Shown here one piece after another: positions 44,680 to 45,084 of a stretch of 45,084 bases of DNA. Source of the stretch: an uncultured Flavobacteriaceae bacterium (GTDB lineage: Bacteria; Bacteroidota; Bacteroidia; Flavobacteriales; Flavobacteriaceae); contig CAJQQG010000008.1 in the NCBI GenBank assembly GCA_905480425.1, forward strand, positions 1 to 45,084. The letters run 5' to 3'. Position numbers and translations under genes: made by a program. Each line of letters begins with the position of its first letter. Within the stretch, counting starts at the first letter, position 1. The notes under the pieces were generated by a model that was given only the letters and a program-made list of their open reading frames with translations, was not told the origin of the DNA and searched no databases.

Positions 44680-45084
44680 TTAAGATGATTTTTTTAGATG
44701 ATTAATTTTTATTATTTCTTGTAATTTTTTATATACATGTGACACAGGAAGACCAATGATATTAGTATAACTTCCAGAGATTGATTCAATATATAAAGTG
44801 CCAAATAAGTCTTGTATGCCATATGCACCTGCTTTATCCATTGGGGAGCCTGTGGCAATATAATCTTGGATCGCTTTTTTGGAGACGAGACCAAAGGTTA
44901 CTTCAGAAACAACATTAATACATTCCCAAGTTTCTTTTTGTAAGAACCCTACAGCAGTTATTACTTGATGTGTATCGTCAGAAAGTGTCTTTAGAATTTC
45001 TTCAGCATTTTGGATAGAGGTTGGTTTTCCTAGACATTTATTTCGATGCCAAACAATAGTGTCTGCAGTAATTATGATTTCATT
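44680..45084 (-). CDS. maf: Maf-like nucleotide pyrophosphatase, C-terminal part
   Basis: The 134 C-terminal residues of a Maf/YhdE protein; the 5' end lies beyond the window. Visible marks are ITADTIVW, GKPTS, QVITAV, TGSPMDKAGAYGIQ near the middle and SGSYTNIIGLPV near the end, all core Maf features (nucleoside triphosphate pyrophosphatase acting on dTTP/UTP or modified nucleotides). The tail ends with HLKKSS. Located 108 bases upstream of the PIG-L gene on the same strand. Confidence 0.93.
   Translation of the reverse strand, partial: NEIIITADTIVWHRNKCLGKPTSIQNAEEILKTLSDDTHQVITAVGFLQKETWECINVVSEVTFGLVSKKAIQDYIATGSPMDKAGAYGIQDLFGTLYIESISGSYTNIIGLPVSHVYKKLQEIIKINHLKKSS

Noticed and set aside
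44712-44894. 60-residue minus-strand ORF at the window end
   Set aside because: It is a shadow in another frame of the Maf gene, whose frame stays open from 44680 to the window edge and shows the family motifs.

Overview
The window is a gene-dense, AT-rich stretch of a Bacteroidota chromosome, almost certainly a marine-type member of the Flavobacteriaceae. Supporting signs are promoters of the TTTG / TAnnTTTG type, AUG starts in A-rich leaders with no clear Shine-Dalgarno, lineage-typical gene pairs (DUF6452-DUF6048 beside rlmD, murA-DUF4290, zapA followed by a 6S-like RNA), a Cys-to-Asp MurA, and the SRPBCC-SDR-photolyase cluster. No phage, insertion sequence or CRISPR array was seen.

Layout. 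1-140: end of an rRNA operon (5S 3' part and terminator). 203-4738: ZIP metal transporter, two RNA methyltransferases (THUMP/RlmL-like and RlmD) and a DUF6452-DUF6048 envelope pair. 4856-8977: ornithine aminotransferase, cysteine desulfurase, M23 peptidase. 9134-9950: coiled-coil gene, zapA and a 6S-type RNA. 9951-17194: six co-directional minus-strand genes: glycosylasparaginase, a GMC oxidoreductase with its Tat-exported subunit 3, and glpK-glpD-glpF for glycerol use. 17300-20597: cutC, a TauE-type permease, an EamA permease, a DUF2911 protein. 20741-27924: an eight-gene photolyase/cryptochrome operon. 27955-35965: murA, DUF4290, DUF493, an AAA ATPase, recQ, fmt, HU, YqgE, a class IV aminotransferase homologue and a START-like protein. 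36014-38460: a sparser, very AT-rich accessory stretch with small membrane proteins, a thioesterase, a lipoprotein candidate and a 53-residue Cys-rich microprotein. 38470: tRNA-Met. 38689-45084: HI0933-type flavoprotein, DUF1569, a PIG-L deacetylase - 28-residue membrane peptide - sodium:solute symporter unit, and the C-terminal part of Maf.

The standout region is 20741-27924. Four photolyase-superfamily proteins of different classes (CPD-type, CRY-DASH, iron-sulfur FeS-BCP/(6-4)-type, and a divergent fourth one lacking the FAD-contacting Asn and the proximal Trp) are translationally coupled to a SRPBCC protein, an SDR lacking its catalytic Tyr, a 44-residue zinc-ribbon DUF2256 protein and a DUF2805/TIGR03643 protein. 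I infer a light-dependent DNA repair or light-sensing system whose non-photolyase members are uncharacterised. Three short genes are easy to miss: DUF2256 (23215-23349), the Cys-rich protein (36634-36795) and the coupled membrane peptide (42032-42118). All functional calls are from reading motifs; no database search was run.
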